Shown piece after piece: positions 6,379-12,438 of a DNA stretch of 12,438 nt (position 1 is its first letter; the number at the start of each line of letters is the position of its first letter). The stretch is taken from contig SXQV01000051.1 in NCBI GenBank assembly GCA_005792805.1, positions 1 to 12,438 on the forward strand, given 5' to 3'. The notes under the pieces were generated by a model. The model made no database searches, was not told where the DNA came from, and saw nothing but the letters and a program-made list of their open reading frames with translations. This DNA is from Methylococcaceae bacterium. GTDB lineage: Bacteria > Pseudomonadota > Gammaproteobacteria > Methylococcales > Methylococcaceae. Position numbers and translations under genes: made by a program.

Positions 6379-8087
6379 CTAAGCTTGGTTTATCCCAAAC
6401 CCTGTCGCTGGGATTGCCTGTGCGTAAGTGAAGAAATTAAGCGGATCCCATTCCATTTTCGTCTGAATCAATCGGTTCAGATTGCCGCCATAATAGAGCT
6501 GGAGAGCCTTTGACAGACCATACTGGTTCAGATCGACGTCTGGGTAATTAATGTAACAGCCATCAACCTTCCCGCTGGGATCAACCGTTGGATCGGGGAT
6601 GCCATTAGTCGCGGCGTAGACATCGGCATAGAAGTCACGAATCCACTGCAGATTCACGGCCCCCGCCGGACTGATCTGATCCGCTGCCCGCTGGATGGGC
6701 CAGTAGGTTTGGTACTGTAGCTTGTAGATCGAATCCCGCTGCCAGACAGCGGTAGCGTCACGTGCGACAGTGTTGATCTTTCCGCCATAAGAGTCGACTT
6801 GAAGTAACGAGTCTCGCATAGAAACCCGGCGGCCTTGGGAGTCACGCATTTTACGTGTCAAATGTCGATAGATCTTGCGTATATCATCATCGCCAAACGA
6901 TTGGCGCATATAGGCAGACTTGTACTTTCCGTTCATCGGCCCACCCGAGGCAGCATAGAAGGTAATGGCTTCCCACCAGGTGAATTGCTGATTGGATTTC
7001 GGCTTAAAGGGCGAGGGATGACCCGCTATCGACTTGAGTGTCCTTGCCGTTTCACCCAGACCATGCCGCTCCAGTTCGAGAGTCATCCTTTGTTTGAAAC
7101 TGGATAACGCTGAAGATTTGCTTGCCAATGCCATTGCCGACAGTTGGACATTCTGGATGAGGATCTGTATCTGCCCACTATCAACATGGGATAGCTTGAG
7201 TATTACGAACGCCTGAGGACCCAAGGTTTCAGACAATGTTTCGAAGAAACGTACAATGCGAGCGAGAAAGGTGGAGCCTCTCTTTTGAATGACACTCCAA
7301 TCCCACGCATAAATCTGCACTTCTGCTGAAGTGGGGGCGCTGGGAAGGTCTGCAAATTCATAGCGCGTAATGATGCCGAAGTTGCCTCCCCCACCCCCGG
7401 TATGCGCCCAGAAAAGATCGGCCTCATGACCTGTGGACTCCATATCCGCATGGATCGATTGGGGGCTTCCGTTACGCAGATGAACCAGGGACACACCAGT
7501 CAGCCAATCGACGGTGAGGCCATACAGCCTGCTCAATAAGCCATATCCACCCCCACAAACATGACCCCCCAACCCCACGGTGGGACAGCTCCCTCCTGGC
7601 AAGGTCTTTCCAAAACGGATGAGTGCGTATTGCAGATCGTAATTATTGGCACCGCCCTGAGCAAAGAAAACACCGCGCTCTGGATCAAAACTGACCGTGT
7701 TCAAAAGGCTCATATCAACAATGGCCTCAACACTGGCATTGAAGACAAAGTCCTCATAGCAATGAGCACCGCCTCTCACTTTCAATGCGCGGCCATACCC
7801 GTCGTTTATGGCCTGAGCCGTCGCGGATAAAACCCCCGCCTCGGTCAACGGCAGATAAATCCGACGCGCATTGGGGGCTGACCAACGACCGTTGTACCCC
7901 TGTATCAAACTCTTAAATGAGGGACTCTCCGGCTCGACAATCAAAAACTCCTGGGTCGCCGAGGGGTCGCCAGACCAAGACGAAAATCCTCAACCGCTGC
8001 GGCTTGGGCCTTACCCGTCAGGGCCAATAGACTTGCAATAGACCCGCTTGCGACGGCGGTTTGCCGGATGAAATGTCTACGGTTCAT
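6379..8087 (-). pseudogene. Tat-exported bicovalent FAD oxidoreductase (BBE/oligosaccharide-oxidase type), frameshifted
   Basis: The gene begins at an ATG at 8087 with GGAGG seven bases upstream. It encodes a Tat signal, MNRRHFIRQTAVASGSIASL followed by LALTGKAQAAA (twin Arg, hydrophobic core, AxA site). That frame stops at 7941. The catalytic body (7944 down to 6379, 521 codons) is in another frame. One extra T in the TTTT run (plus-strand AAAA, 7983-7986) would join them as EDF-SSWSGDPSATQEF-LIVEP, giving about 569 residues. The body has the FAD_binding_4 domain with RGGAHCYEDF (His61 of the body, 8-alpha-histidyl FAD) and GGSCPTVGLGGH (Cys120, 6-S-cysteinyl FAD). HTGGGGGNFGIIT and a C-terminal BBE domain (YYGGNLNRLIQTKMEWDP) follow. 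Related enzymes oxidise sugars, oligosaccharides or alkaloids. The body shows no other damage, so the break may be recent or a sequencing error. Confidence 0.78.
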
Positions 8088-8094
8088 CTTCTCG

Positions 8095-8099
8095 CCTCC
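8095..8099 (-). promoter_or_regulatory. Strong ribosome-binding site fixing the Tat-signal start
   Basis: CCTCC on the plus strand reads GGAGG on the minus strand, seven bases before the ATG at 8087. It supports 8087 as the true start of the flavoprotein gene, rather than the upstream ATG at 8240 or the TTG at 7944. Confidence 0.8.
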
Positions 8100-8133
8100 A
8101 GTATGCTTTAGTGTTTGTGTCGAACGCCCGCAA

Positions 8134-8162
8134 CGGTACTCACATGGAGTATCCATTGTCAA
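8134..8162 (-). promoter_or_regulatory. Possible sigma-70 promoter with palindrome for the flavoprotein gene
   Basis: On the minus strand TTGACA (8162-8157) is a perfect -35. TACCGT at 18-base spacing is a poor -10 (three of six). In the spacer lies a 5-bp-arm palindrome, ATGGA-GTA-TCCAT (plus strand, 8144-8156), which could be an operator. The site is about 70 bases upstream of the start codon. Confidence 0.3.
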
Positions 8163-8398
8163 GTTAAAGGGCTGACCTAGGCAGGCATCCGCCCAATGCC
8201 CTGATTGTATGGGTTCTCTAACGGCATCGTGGTGTGCCAAAGCGGAAATTCAAACAACCACTTCGGATCTGGTTGAGTCCCTGGTGGAACTGACTGTAGA
8301 GGTCGTGCGTCATGGTGGTTGGCGTCATGACCCGGACTCCTTACTTTATCCACAGGATGCCCCGCCAACTATTGGCAGGACTATTTGCAGAACTAACC
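8163..8398. other. Unassigned segment
   Basis: No gene is supported here; the short open frames show no known motif or ribosome-binding site. It contains a direct repeat of GCGTCATG (8307-8314 and 8323-8330). CATCCGCCC (8186-8194) is an inverted copy of GGGCGGATG at 8412-8420, and both resemble the arms of the inverted repeat at 6346-6378. It may be debris of insertion elements, but this is not shown. Confidence 0.4.
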
Positions 8399-8568
8399 CT
8401 ATTTGTATGGGGGGCGGATGTCATGAACCGCCGAGATGCTGACGACGGGTTGGGATTTCTTTAGCATCAAACCGCCTGCCACAATTTCCACCTTCGCATC
8501 CGGGTAGACGGCCAGTGTGTCCTTGAAGTTACGCAAAGAGTCGATGTCGATAATCCCGACGCTTGCCA
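8399..8568 (-). pseudogene. Unrecognised 3' gene fragment abutting the IS1634 remnant
   Basis: The minus strand encodes about 55 residues that read like real protein, including DSLRNFKDTLAVYPDAKVE then IVAGGLMLKKSQPVVSISAV, ending at a TAG at 8399-8401. The open frame continues upstream to an ATG at 8620, but that part lies antisense to recognisable transposase sequence, so the native N-terminus appears to be missing. The NFKDTLAVYPDAKVEIVA stretch faintly recalls DsrE-like proteins, which is too weak for a call. It is best read as the tail of a gene cut by insertion; a chance open frame is possible. Confidence 0.3.
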
Positions 8569-8569
8569 G

Positions 8570-9109
8570 TCCGATAGCGGTGCCAAAGCGCGGTTCTATC
8601 ACGCCGTCTGCGACGCCCATCTCGCTCGCCTCATACGGGTTGAATTGAAGTCAGAGTTGTTCACTTACGACATCGATGAGAAGGCTCTGGATCTTGCCAA
8701 GCAGAACGATGGCAAATTGCTTCTGATCGCCAACGCTCAGGACCTCACACCACAGGAAGTCATCGATCGCTACAAGTCACTGGCCGACATCGAGCGCGGG
8801 TTCCGGGTTCTCAAGTCAGAGCTTGAAATCGGGCCGGTACATCACCGGCTACCTGAGCGTATCCGGGCCCATGCCGCCTTCTGCTTCATGGCGTTGATCC
8901 TCTATCGCGTGATGCGGATGAGATTGCGTGCGTCAGAGAGTTCGCTCTCTCCAGAGCGTGCCCTCGAAGTACTGCGCAGGGTTCAGAGACATCTGATTCG
9001 GTTGGATGACGCAACTGATCCGGTCACTGGCATTTCAACAATGACCCTCAAGCAAACTGATCTGTTCAAGGCATTAAAGATTAGGAAACCCCTATCCGCA
9101 CAAGGCTGA
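8570..9109 (+). pseudogene. IS1634/IS4-superfamily transposase, 5'-truncated
   Basis: In one frame from 8570 the protein reads SDSGAKARFYHAVCDAHLAR, then (V)ELKSELFTYDIDEKALDLAK, DGKLLLIAN and DRYKSLADIERGFRVLKSE, ending at the TGA at 9107-9109. YKSLADIERGFRVLK carries the catalytic Glu of the DDE triad in the Y-E(6)K setting typical of IS4/IS1634 enzymes. PVHHRLPERIRAHAAFCFMA is the usual sequence that follows. About 180 residues of the C-terminal part remain. The first two DDE aspartates and the N-terminal domain are absent, and sequence upstream of 8570 is unrelated. The same frame is open back to 8465 without homology that I can see. No terminal inverted repeat could be paired. It cannot move by itself. 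Confidence 0.8.
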
Positions 9110-9131
9110 CCCCTCCTGTAAGGGCACGTTT

Positions 9132-9962
9132 TTAAGCTGAGCGATTGTATATCAGATGCTTACGCCGCGAACTGTCGAACCCGGGAGAGATGGGAACTGA
9201 AAACAGTGTATGGAAGTTCCGGGTGGTGATATCCGCTATCTGTGGGAAACTGGCCCCACGTAAATGAGCCAGAAACTCGGCAACATAACGAACATACGCG
9301 GGGTAGTTGGGCTTGCCCCGCATGGGAATGGGTGCGAGATACGGAGAATCTGTCTCGATCAGCAGGCGATGTTCCGGCACTTTCTTCGCCACCTCCTGTA
9401 TTTGTTCCGCGTTACGAAAGGTCAGAATTCCGGACAGCGAAATGTAGAAATTCATATCCAAGGCTACTTTGGCGGTGTCCCAGTCCTCCGTGAAGCAGTG
9501 CAGCACACCCCCGACTCGTTCCGCCCTTTCTTCCTTCAGTATTCTTAGCGTGTCTGCTTTGGCCTCGCGGGCATGAATGATCAGGGGTTTCCCCGCCTTG
9601 ATTGCCGCACGAATATGCGTCCTGAACCTGTTCTGTTGCCATGACAGATCCCCTTCGCTGCGAAAGTAGTCCAGACCGGTTTCCCCGATGGCAATCACCC
9701 TTGGATCTTTTGCCATCTCGACCAACTGATCCGCCGACGGCTCCTGGCAGCTTTCTTCGTTGGGGTGAACACCTACGGAAACCGATATTTCCGGAAAATC
9801 ATCTACCAGATCGCGCATAAACGAATACTTTTCCAAATTGATGGAAACGCACAGCAGATGCTGAACACCCCCGGCAAGGGTTTCACGAACGCAACGACCG
9901 AAATCGTGTTCATAGGGCGAGAGGTCCAAACGATCGAGATGACAGTGCGAATCAACCAGCAT
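9132..9962 (-). CDS. TatD-family metal-dependent hydrolase/DNase
   Basis: A 276-residue TIM-barrel hydrolase of the YcfH/YjjV/TatD group, which act as metal-dependent 3'-5' exonucleases or deoxyribonucleases in the cytoplasm. The metal ligands are seen: HCHLD (His6, His8), GETGLDY (Glu94), IIHAREA (His130), LHCFTE (His155) and ETDSPYLAP (Asp205). The family usually ends near TTRNFHxLF; here about 20 residues follow (SVPISPGFDSS and on). That tail lies next to the IS1634 remnant and may be read from inserted DNA (inference). It follows pmoB on the same strand but behind a strong terminator, so it is probably a separate unit. The ATG at 9962 lacks a strong Shine-Dalgarno. Confidence 0.88.
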   Translation of the reverse strand: MLVDSHCHLDRLDLSPYEHDFGRCVRETLAGGVQHLLCVSINLEKYSFMRDLVDDFPEISVSVGVHPNEESCQEPSADQLVEMAKDPRVIAIGETGLDYFRSEGDLSWQQNRFRTHIRAAIKAGKPLIIHAREAKADTLRILKEERAERVGGVLHCFTEDWDTAKVALDMNFYISLSGILTFRNAEQIQEVAKKVPEHRLLIETDSPYLAPIPMRGKPNYPAYVRYVAEFLAHLRGASFPQIADITTRNFHTLFSVPISPGFDSSRRKHLIYNRSA

Positions 9963-9983
9963 GACAATTCATTCACGTAATTG

Positions 9984-10020
9984 AAAAAATAAAGCCCCTC
10001 ATCTTGCGATGAGGGGCTTT
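9984..10020 (-). terminator. pmoCAB terminator: Rho-independent terminator of pmoCAB
   Basis: A perfect 12-bp stem, AAAGCCCCTCAT (9991-10002) with ATGAGGGGCTTT (10009-10020), surrounds a 6-base loop. On the minus strand a run of six T follows after one A (9984-9989). It lies about 50 bases past the pmoB stop and 20 bases before tatD, so it separates the two units. The plus strand also has a short T-run, but no plus-strand gene ends here. Confidence 0.92.
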
Positions 10021-10042
10021 TGTGTTCTCATGTGGGCCTTTC

Positions 10043-10066
10043 GGGTGTCAGGCGAACCTGACACCC
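10043..10066 (-). other. UUCG-loop hairpin right after pmoB
   Basis: GGGTGTCAGG (10043-10052) pairs perfectly with CCTGACACCC (10057-10066). In the pmo mRNA (minus strand) the four-base loop is UUCG, a very stable tetraloop. It starts seven bases after the pmoB stop and precedes the main terminator. With no U-tract of its own, it likely protects the mRNA 3' end from exonucleases. Confidence 0.8.
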
Positions 10067-10073
10067 TTCAGAC

Positions 10074-11306
10074 TTACATGAACGACGGGATGAGCGGGGC
10101 GTCGATCTGGGTGATCGTGCGCTTGCCGTCGGCGTCGAAGAAGAACAACAGACCCGCGAAACGGCTGTCCGGATCGTAGATGATGTCGGCCAGACGATAC
10201 ACTTCCCATGCCGCATCAGAGGCCTGCACTTCTACCGTGCGGGTTTCACCTGGAGCCAGCGGGCTGTTGTCGCTGACTTCCAGACCGTCTTCAGCCAGCA
10301 GATCTTCCGGATAGCCGGTGGTGTCTTTGTAGGCGTCGGCGTTCAGGAAGCGGACAGAGGCGGTGTAGAACTCACCCAGACGGACGGCTTTGTCGCCGTT
10401 GTTGGTCATGGTGAGCTTCATGCGCATGGCGCGGCCCGGTACCCGGTAAGTGGCGTCTTCGACCTTGACGGCAACGACGGACTTCTCTTCAGCCGCTGGC
10501 TTCATACCACGCATGGTACCGGCCTGCAGCGGAATGGTGATCGGGTATTTGCTGTTGGCGGTGGACATGGCAAAGACAACAATGACCATGGTCGCGGCCG
10601 CAAAGGCCATACCTACCTTGCGGTCCGTTCCTGACACCAGTTCGTCGGCACGACCGGCATTGACCAGCAGGAAGCGGGGCAGGAATACCGGACGACGGCA
10701 CCAGTACACCATCCACGCCAGACCAAAGACATACCAGAAGGCGTGCCAGAAGTAGGTGTTCTCGAGGTTGTAGTTCTCGAGGTCGATGGTTTGTCCGGTC
10801 AGGGTGGTGAGCGGGTTCTTGAATTCGCTCATGGAACCTTCGATGGTGATCCATTTGCCTGGGCCGATGATCGGACCACCACCTTGGACGTTCATCATGG
10901 TGTGGACGTGCCAGTCACCCGGACGACGGGCTTTCAGTACGACGCGGAAGTCGTAGGTCTTGCCAATTTCCAGACGGACGGAACGCGGTACCAGCTGGCC
11001 GCCAATGTACGATTCCTTGCGGATGAAGACCGGGCCGGGAATACCAATGTTGAGAAACGCGGAGTCCGGGGCGTCAACCGTTTGCGGCCAGCCTTCAAAC
11101 ACGTGGAACTTGCCGCTGATTTCAACGGTGTCGTTGACTTTAACCACTTCCTTCGACCACTTCAGGTCGTACCAGTGGATGGTACGCATACGCATGAAGG
11201 CGGCCTGGGATTTTTCGCCGTGGGCGGTCGCTGTCGGTGCGTAGACGCTGGTCGCGGCTACAGCAGCCAGCAGGCTGACCATAGACCAGTTTTTGAGTAG
11301 TTTCAT
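10074..11306 (-). CDS. pmoB: Particulate methane monooxygenase subunit B
   Basis: The 410-residue periplasmic-domain subunit of the membrane copper enzyme that oxidises methane to methanol. A signal peptide (residues 1-28, ending TATA) leaves His29 as the mature N-terminus. His29, His133 and His135 (GDWHVHTM) correspond to the CuB ligands His33/137/139 of M. capsulatus. His44 and His68 correspond to His48/72. The offset is a constant four residues, as expected for 410 versus 414. Two cupredoxin domains flank two membrane helices (about 184-202 and 231-250). The start at 11306 has AGAGGA seven to eight bases upstream. It is the last gene of pmoCAB, 80 bases after pmoA. Confidence 0.97.
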   Translation of the reverse strand: MKLLKNWSMVSLLAAVAATSVYAPTATAHGEKSQAAFMRMRTIHWYDLKWSKEVVKVNDTVEISGKFHVFEGWPQTVDAPDSAFLNIGIPGPVFIRKESYIGGQLVPRSVRLEIGKTYDFRVVLKARRPGDWHVHTMMNVQGGGPIIGPGKWITIEGSMSEFKNPLTTLTGQTIDLENYNLENTYFWHAFWYVFGLAWMVYWCRRPVFLPRFLLVNAGRADELVSGTDRKVGMAFAAATMVIVVFAMSTANSKYPITIPLQAGTMRGMKPAAEEKSVVAVKVEDATYRVPGRAMRMKLTMTNNGDKAVRLGEFYTASVRFLNADAYKDTTGYPEDLLAEDGLEVSDNSPLAPGETRTVEVQASDAAWEVYRLADIIYDPDSRFAGLLFFFDADGKRTITQIDAPLIPSFM

Positions 11307-11386
11307 GGTTCTTCCTCTCTCGAGTTTTTTTGATGTACCGCTACATGCCGTGGCGGTGCGTTTTATTGCGTGGGTTCAACCGCCGA

Positions 11387-12130
11387 TCAAGACTGCTTGA
11401 TGAAGCGAACGGTAGCGAACCAGCGGCCAACGAAATGCCACATGAAGTAGATCAGGGTGGACATGAAGGCCGAGAAGAAGGCGGATACCGGCGCAACGTC
11501 CTTACCGAAGGTACGCAGGGTGCCTTTTTCTACCATACGGATGTACTCAGGCGTACCGGTACGGACGTAGTTGTAGCCCTGGATGTCGGCAATGGACATG
11601 AGCATGCCGTTGTATTCCACCGGAACGTGCAGCGGCGCAATGATCGGCCAGTTGCCCGGGTAGAAGATCAGACCCCAGGCCATGGCGCCGATGATGGCGG
11701 TGAACAGGTAGCTGGCGGACAACAACAGGATGGTGTCGAGCAGGATCGCACCGGGAACCAGGATGGCCGGGAAAACAAAGTTCACGGGGAAGTAGGTCCA
11801 GCCCCAGAAGTTGAAGTACCGGTTGATCCATTCACCGAACAGAAGGGACAGTACGCAGACGGTGGCGCCCCAGGGCTGACGGAAACGTTCCCACAGGAAG
11901 TACTGTACAGCGGCCGGGAAGGTGACGAGTACGATCGGGGTCACAGTGACCCACAGTCGACGGTCTTTCCAGTCGGACCAGAAGTCCCAGTCACCCATGG
12001 TGAGCATGGCGTGAATGTGGTAGGAACCGCAGACGACGAAGAAGAAGACGAACAGACCGATGTAGTCAATCGTTCTGGATACGGAAACCGCTTCGGCGTG
12101 GGACCGAACGGCTGAGTTAAGTGAGCTCAT
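11387..12130 (-). CDS. pmoA: Particulate methane monooxygenase subunit A
   Basis: The 247-residue integral membrane subunit, the standard marker gene for methanotrophs. It starts MSSLNSAVRSHAEAVSVSRT and contains GSYHIHAMLTMGDWDFWSDW, GEWINRYFNFWGWTYFPVNF and IIAPLHVPVEYNGMLMSIAD. These blocks agree almost exactly with M. capsulatus PmoA as I recall it, and differ from ammonia-oxidiser AmoA. There are about seven hydrophobic helices. I chose 12130 rather than the ATG at 12181: it gives the family length of 247, and GGAGG lies five bases upstream. The longer form would begin with a basic stretch (PSKRQKKK) encoded by a hairpin and A-run, not by conserved protein. It lies 124 bases after pmoC and 80 before pmoB. 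Confidence 0.97.
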   Translation of the reverse strand: MSSLNSAVRSHAEAVSVSRTIDYIGLFVFFFVVCGSYHIHAMLTMGDWDFWSDWKDRRLWVTVTPIVLVTFPAAVQYFLWERFRQPWGATVCVLSLLFGEWINRYFNFWGWTYFPVNFVFPAILVPGAILLDTILLLSASYLFTAIIGAMAWGLIFYPGNWPIIAPLHVPVEYNGMLMSIADIQGYNYVRTGTPEYIRMVEKGTLRTFGKDVAPVSAFFSAFMSTLIYFMWHFVGRWFATVRFIKQS

Positions 12131-12135
12131 GTATA

Positions 12136-12140
12136 CCTCC
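12136..12140 (-). promoter_or_regulatory. Ribosome-binding site deciding the pmoA start
   Basis: CCTCC on the plus strand is GGAGG on the minus strand, five bases before the ATG at 12130. It rules out the longer reading from 12181. Confidence 0.85.
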
Positions 12141-12159
12141 AAAGGTTTCTTTTTTTGTC

Positions 12160-12187
12160 GTTTGGATGGCGTTGCCGCCACCCAAAC
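12160..12187 (-). other. Hairpin with GNRA loop in the pmoC-pmoA intergenic RNA
   Basis: Plus-strand GTTTGGATGGCG (12160-12171) and CGCCACCCAAAC (12176-12187) form a 12-bp stem. The single mismatch becomes a G-U pair in the minus-strand RNA, and the loop there is GCAA, a GNRA tetraloop. A run of A and the pmoA ribosome-binding site follow, with no U-tract, so it is not an ordinary terminator. It may be a processing or stability element setting the pmoC to pmoAB ratio (inference). Confidence 0.75.
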
Positions 12188-12254
12188 CGTTTTCCGGGGT
12201 CATCCCAGGCTTTGGCAGGGTTGCCGGGGCCGGAGGCGACTGGCCGGGTTTCGC

Positions 12255-12438
12255 TTACTTCGCGAGCAGGCCCTGATCAACGGCTTCGCAGATGTCGTTG
12301 CCGATGATGTTGCCGAAGCTGGCGAAGACTTGCAGGAGTACACCGGCGATTGCCAGTGCCAACCAGCCAAAGAAGACGAAGCCGTAGTGCAGCGGCGCTA
12401 CGAACAGCTCTTCCATGAACCAGAAGGTGTGACCCCAT
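12255..12438 (-). CDS. pmoC: Particulate methane monooxygenase subunit C, C-terminal part
   Basis: The last 60 residues before a TAA at 12255-12257; the 5' part and promoter lie beyond the window. The visible protein reads WGHTFWFMEELFVAPLHYGF, then a hydrophobic helix, and ends CEAVDQGLLAK, close to the CEAVDEGLIAK end of M. capsulatus PmoC. The two His (third and seventeenth visible residues) correspond to His231 and His245, two of the three ligands of the CuD site seen in recent structures. Asn227 would be just outside. It is the first gene of the pmoCAB unit. Confidence 0.95.
   Translation of the reverse strand, partial: WGHTFWFMEELFVAPLHYGFVFFGWLALAIAGVLLQVFASFGNIIGNDICEAVDQGLLAK

Noticed and set aside
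8209..8442. A 77-codon plus-strand open frame in the gene-poor segment
   Set aside because: It has no motif and no ribosome-binding site, and it overlaps other equally weak frames on both strands.
9110..9133. A terminator for the transposase (CCCT, then AGGG, then TTTTT)
   Set aside because: The stem is only four base pairs and the T-run includes the tatD stop codon; the evidence is too weak.
10743..11300. A 185-codon open frame on the plus strand across pmoB
   Set aside because: It is antisense to pmoB, with no recognisable domain or start signal.
11352..11384. A hairpin in the pmoA-pmoB gap (GGCGGT with ACCGCC)
   Set aside because: A 6-bp stem with a 21-base loop is likely to occur by chance.
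11330..12115. A 261-codon open frame on the plus strand across pmoA
   Set aside because: It is the antisense of a highly conserved pmoA, with low-complexity Glu/Gly/Asp composition and no ribosome-binding site; it is a codon-bias shadow.
12131..12181. A longer pmoA starting at 12181
   Set aside because: The 17 extra residues fall on the hairpin and A-run, and the GGAGG before 12130 together with the family length of 247 favours the shorter form.

Overview
The right end of the window carries the copper methane monooxygenase cluster pmoC-pmoA-pmoB on the minus strand. PmoA, PmoB and the PmoC tail closely resemble the Methylococcus capsulatus proteins as I recall them, and every copper ligand that falls inside the window is kept. 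The source is therefore most likely a gammaproteobacterial (type I, probably type Ib-like) methanotroph. This rests on remembered family sequences, not on a database search.

Layout. Positions 1-1640 are visibly AT-rich, look acquired, and hold two exported-protein genes on the minus strand. One is a cysteine-peptidase-like protein cut by the window edge, the other a HEAT-repeat protein. Between them lies a GC-richer, frame-broken IS5-family transposase remnant. From 1719 to 4102 is an ordinary chromosomal segment: rpiB (minus), divergent from a Gfo/Idh/MocA oxidoreductase and a class I SAM methyltransferase that overlap by ATGA (plus). A lipoprotein of unknown role (minus, from 4877) converges on them.

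From 8087 down to 5015 is a two-gene redox unit on the minus strand. It has a Tat-exported flavoprotein of the berberine-bridge/oligosaccharide-oxidase type, then a periplasmic di-heme cytochrome c of the DUF1111 (DHOR) type. The flavoprotein carries a single-base frameshift just after its Tat signal; a strong ribosome-binding site sits before the signal-peptide start. A perfect inverted repeat lies between the two genes and a hairpin terminator follows the second.

Positions 8100-9130 are gene-poor and hold a 5'-truncated IS1634-type transposase and an unrecognised coding-like fragment. TatD follows (minus). Between TatD and pmoB is a strong terminator preceded by a UUCG-loop hairpin, and the pmoC-pmoA gap contains a 12-bp GNRA-loop hairpin. 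The pmoCAB unit thus appears to have structured RNA at both the internal junction and the 3' end.

PmoCAB would oxidise methane to methanol in the membrane, and RpiB would serve pentose-phosphate interconversion, which links to the ribulose monophosphate cycle of such organisms. The flavoprotein/di-heme pair would be a periplasmic substrate dehydrogenase feeding cytochrome c, if the frameshift is not real or is bypassed. I see no tRNA, rRNA or CRISPR array, and nothing that I can call a wholly new system.
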